Part shown: positions 63,653 through 64,000 of the stretch, piece after piece
Layout of the letters: every line of letters starts with the position of its first letter
How positions within the stretch are numbered: the stretch's first letter is position 1
Source of the DNA: Maricaulis maris
GTDB lineage: Bacteria > Pseudomonadota > Alphaproteobacteria > Caulobacterales > Maricaulaceae
NCBI RefSeq assembly: GCF_036322705.1
Contig: NZ_AP027270.1
Coordinates: forward strand, 793,501-857,500
Direction of reading: 5' to 3'
DNA length: 64,000 bases
Notes under the pieces: generated by a model
Database searches by the model: none
The model's input: the letters and a program-made list of their open reading frames with translations, nothing else
Told to the model about the DNA's origin: nothing
Position numbers and translations under genes: made by a program

Positions 63653-64000
63653 ATGCGGTGCGTCATTCTCGAGAGCCGCCCCCTTGCCAGGGCGCATATT
63701 GTCCGTGCGATTCAGCGGCACGGTGACGCCCGGGTCGAGATGGCGACGGCATCGGTAGCGGCCATGCTGGCGGCTTGTGATGGCGAGGCGACGGACCTGC
63801 TCTTCCTTGACGCGGACCATGCCTCGCTCGACCGGGCGCTCCCGGCCTTGCGGGACTTGGGCGATGAGGCGCCGCTTCTGGTCATGGTCAGTGATTTTCC
63901 CGAACGGGCGCTCGACGCCTTTGACCGGGGGGCCAGTGATTTCCTTGTGCGCCCGATCGACGCCGACCGGCTGTCGGTAACCCTGCAGCGCACACGCCAG
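63653..64000 (+). CDS. Receiver-domain response regulator, degenerate (3' end outside window)
   Basis: The first 116 residues of a receiver-type protein that runs off the window. The fold pattern is visible: MRCVILESRP, LLFLDADHA (possible phosphoacceptor Asp), LLVMVSDFPE and DFLVRPIDA. The usual acidic pair is missing (LESRP instead of DDxP) and the conserved Lys is Arg. Phosphorylation may therefore be weak or lost. Position and form suggest a LytR/AlgR-type regulator whose output domain lies beyond the window. GGAG lies upstream of the ATG. Confidence 0.75.
   Translation, partial: MRCVILESRPLARAHIVRAIQRHGDARVEMATASVAAMLAACDGEATDLLFLDADHASLDRALPALRDLGDEAPLLVMVSDFPERALDAFDRGASDFLVRPIDADRLSVTLQRTRQ

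Noticed and set aside
63125..63820. 231-codon leftward open frame across the final intergenic region
   Set aside because: It overlaps the start of the rightward receiver gene and the LytTR gene start, and its translation has no recognisable features.

Overview
The window looks like a chromosomal segment of a marine alphaproteobacterium of the Caulobacterales/Hyphomonadales group; Maricaulis or a close relative is my best guess. The evidence is the high GC content with strong third-position G/C, the GTTC-N7-GTTC type SOS boxes, a tRNA-His without the universal G-1, near-consensus CtrA boxes, large TonB-dependent receptors and DUF2336 proteins. I see no prophage, transposon, CRISPR array or rRNA operon. 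Most of the window is core chromosome with a few accessory blocks.

Layout. 0-5 kb: 5' part of trmFO (minus strand), a secreted protein with a TonB C-terminal domain, and three tandem paralogous membrane proteins. 5-9.4 kb: uvrA and ssb diverge from a region holding two SOS boxes, and a secreted protein overlaps the end of ssb. 9.4-13.6 kb: an SDR/DoxX-like fusion with a DUF2269 protein, then a leftward pair (kelch protein and nucleotide pyrophosphatase-type lipoprotein). 13.7-15.4 kb: an unusual ribbon-helix-helix/membrane/EF-hand protein with candidate operators, then a gene-poor gap with hairpin repeats and an orphan leftward terminator. 15.4-20.5 kb: gyrA, coaD, two cyclophilins and a small lower-GC membrane protein. 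20.5-25.2 kb: an EEP-family phosphatase, queA-tgt-GNAT, a lipoprotein and tRNA-Lys. 25.2-32.2 kb: carboxylesterase, Kef-type antiporter, YcbB-type L,D-transpeptidase and an OmpA-like protein with 30 consecutive prolines.

32.3-39.3 kb is amino-acid catabolism: a PLP-dependent Cys/Met enzyme, then an arginine succinyltransferase operon (M20 hydrolase, astA, astD, astB) and a single-domain response regulator. 39.4-45 kb: phhA, a triple beta/gamma-crystallin protein, an AsmA protein, an M48 protease lipoprotein and tRNA-His. 45-51 kb is a signalling and cell-cycle flavoured cluster: SLT-domain protein, two DUF2336 proteins, a receiver/Hpt pair, and nadK, which has no visible canonical start codon. 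Three of these transcription units have near-consensus CtrA boxes upstream. 51-54.5 kb: egtB, class II aldolase, a putative outer membrane protein and a lipid-anchored cytochrome c.

54.6-58.8 kb is the most accessory-looking unit: a sulfotransferase, a glycosyltransferase-like/sulfotransferase fusion and an ABC exporter in one tight operon. It converges with a large TonB-dependent receptor, which is preceded by a membrane-bound LytTR regulator; the window ends inside a receiver-domain protein. I read this as a candidate system for making and exporting a sulfated (possibly glycosylated) molecule, with an adjacent regulated uptake receptor. The molecule is unknown and the link to the receptor rests only on proximity.
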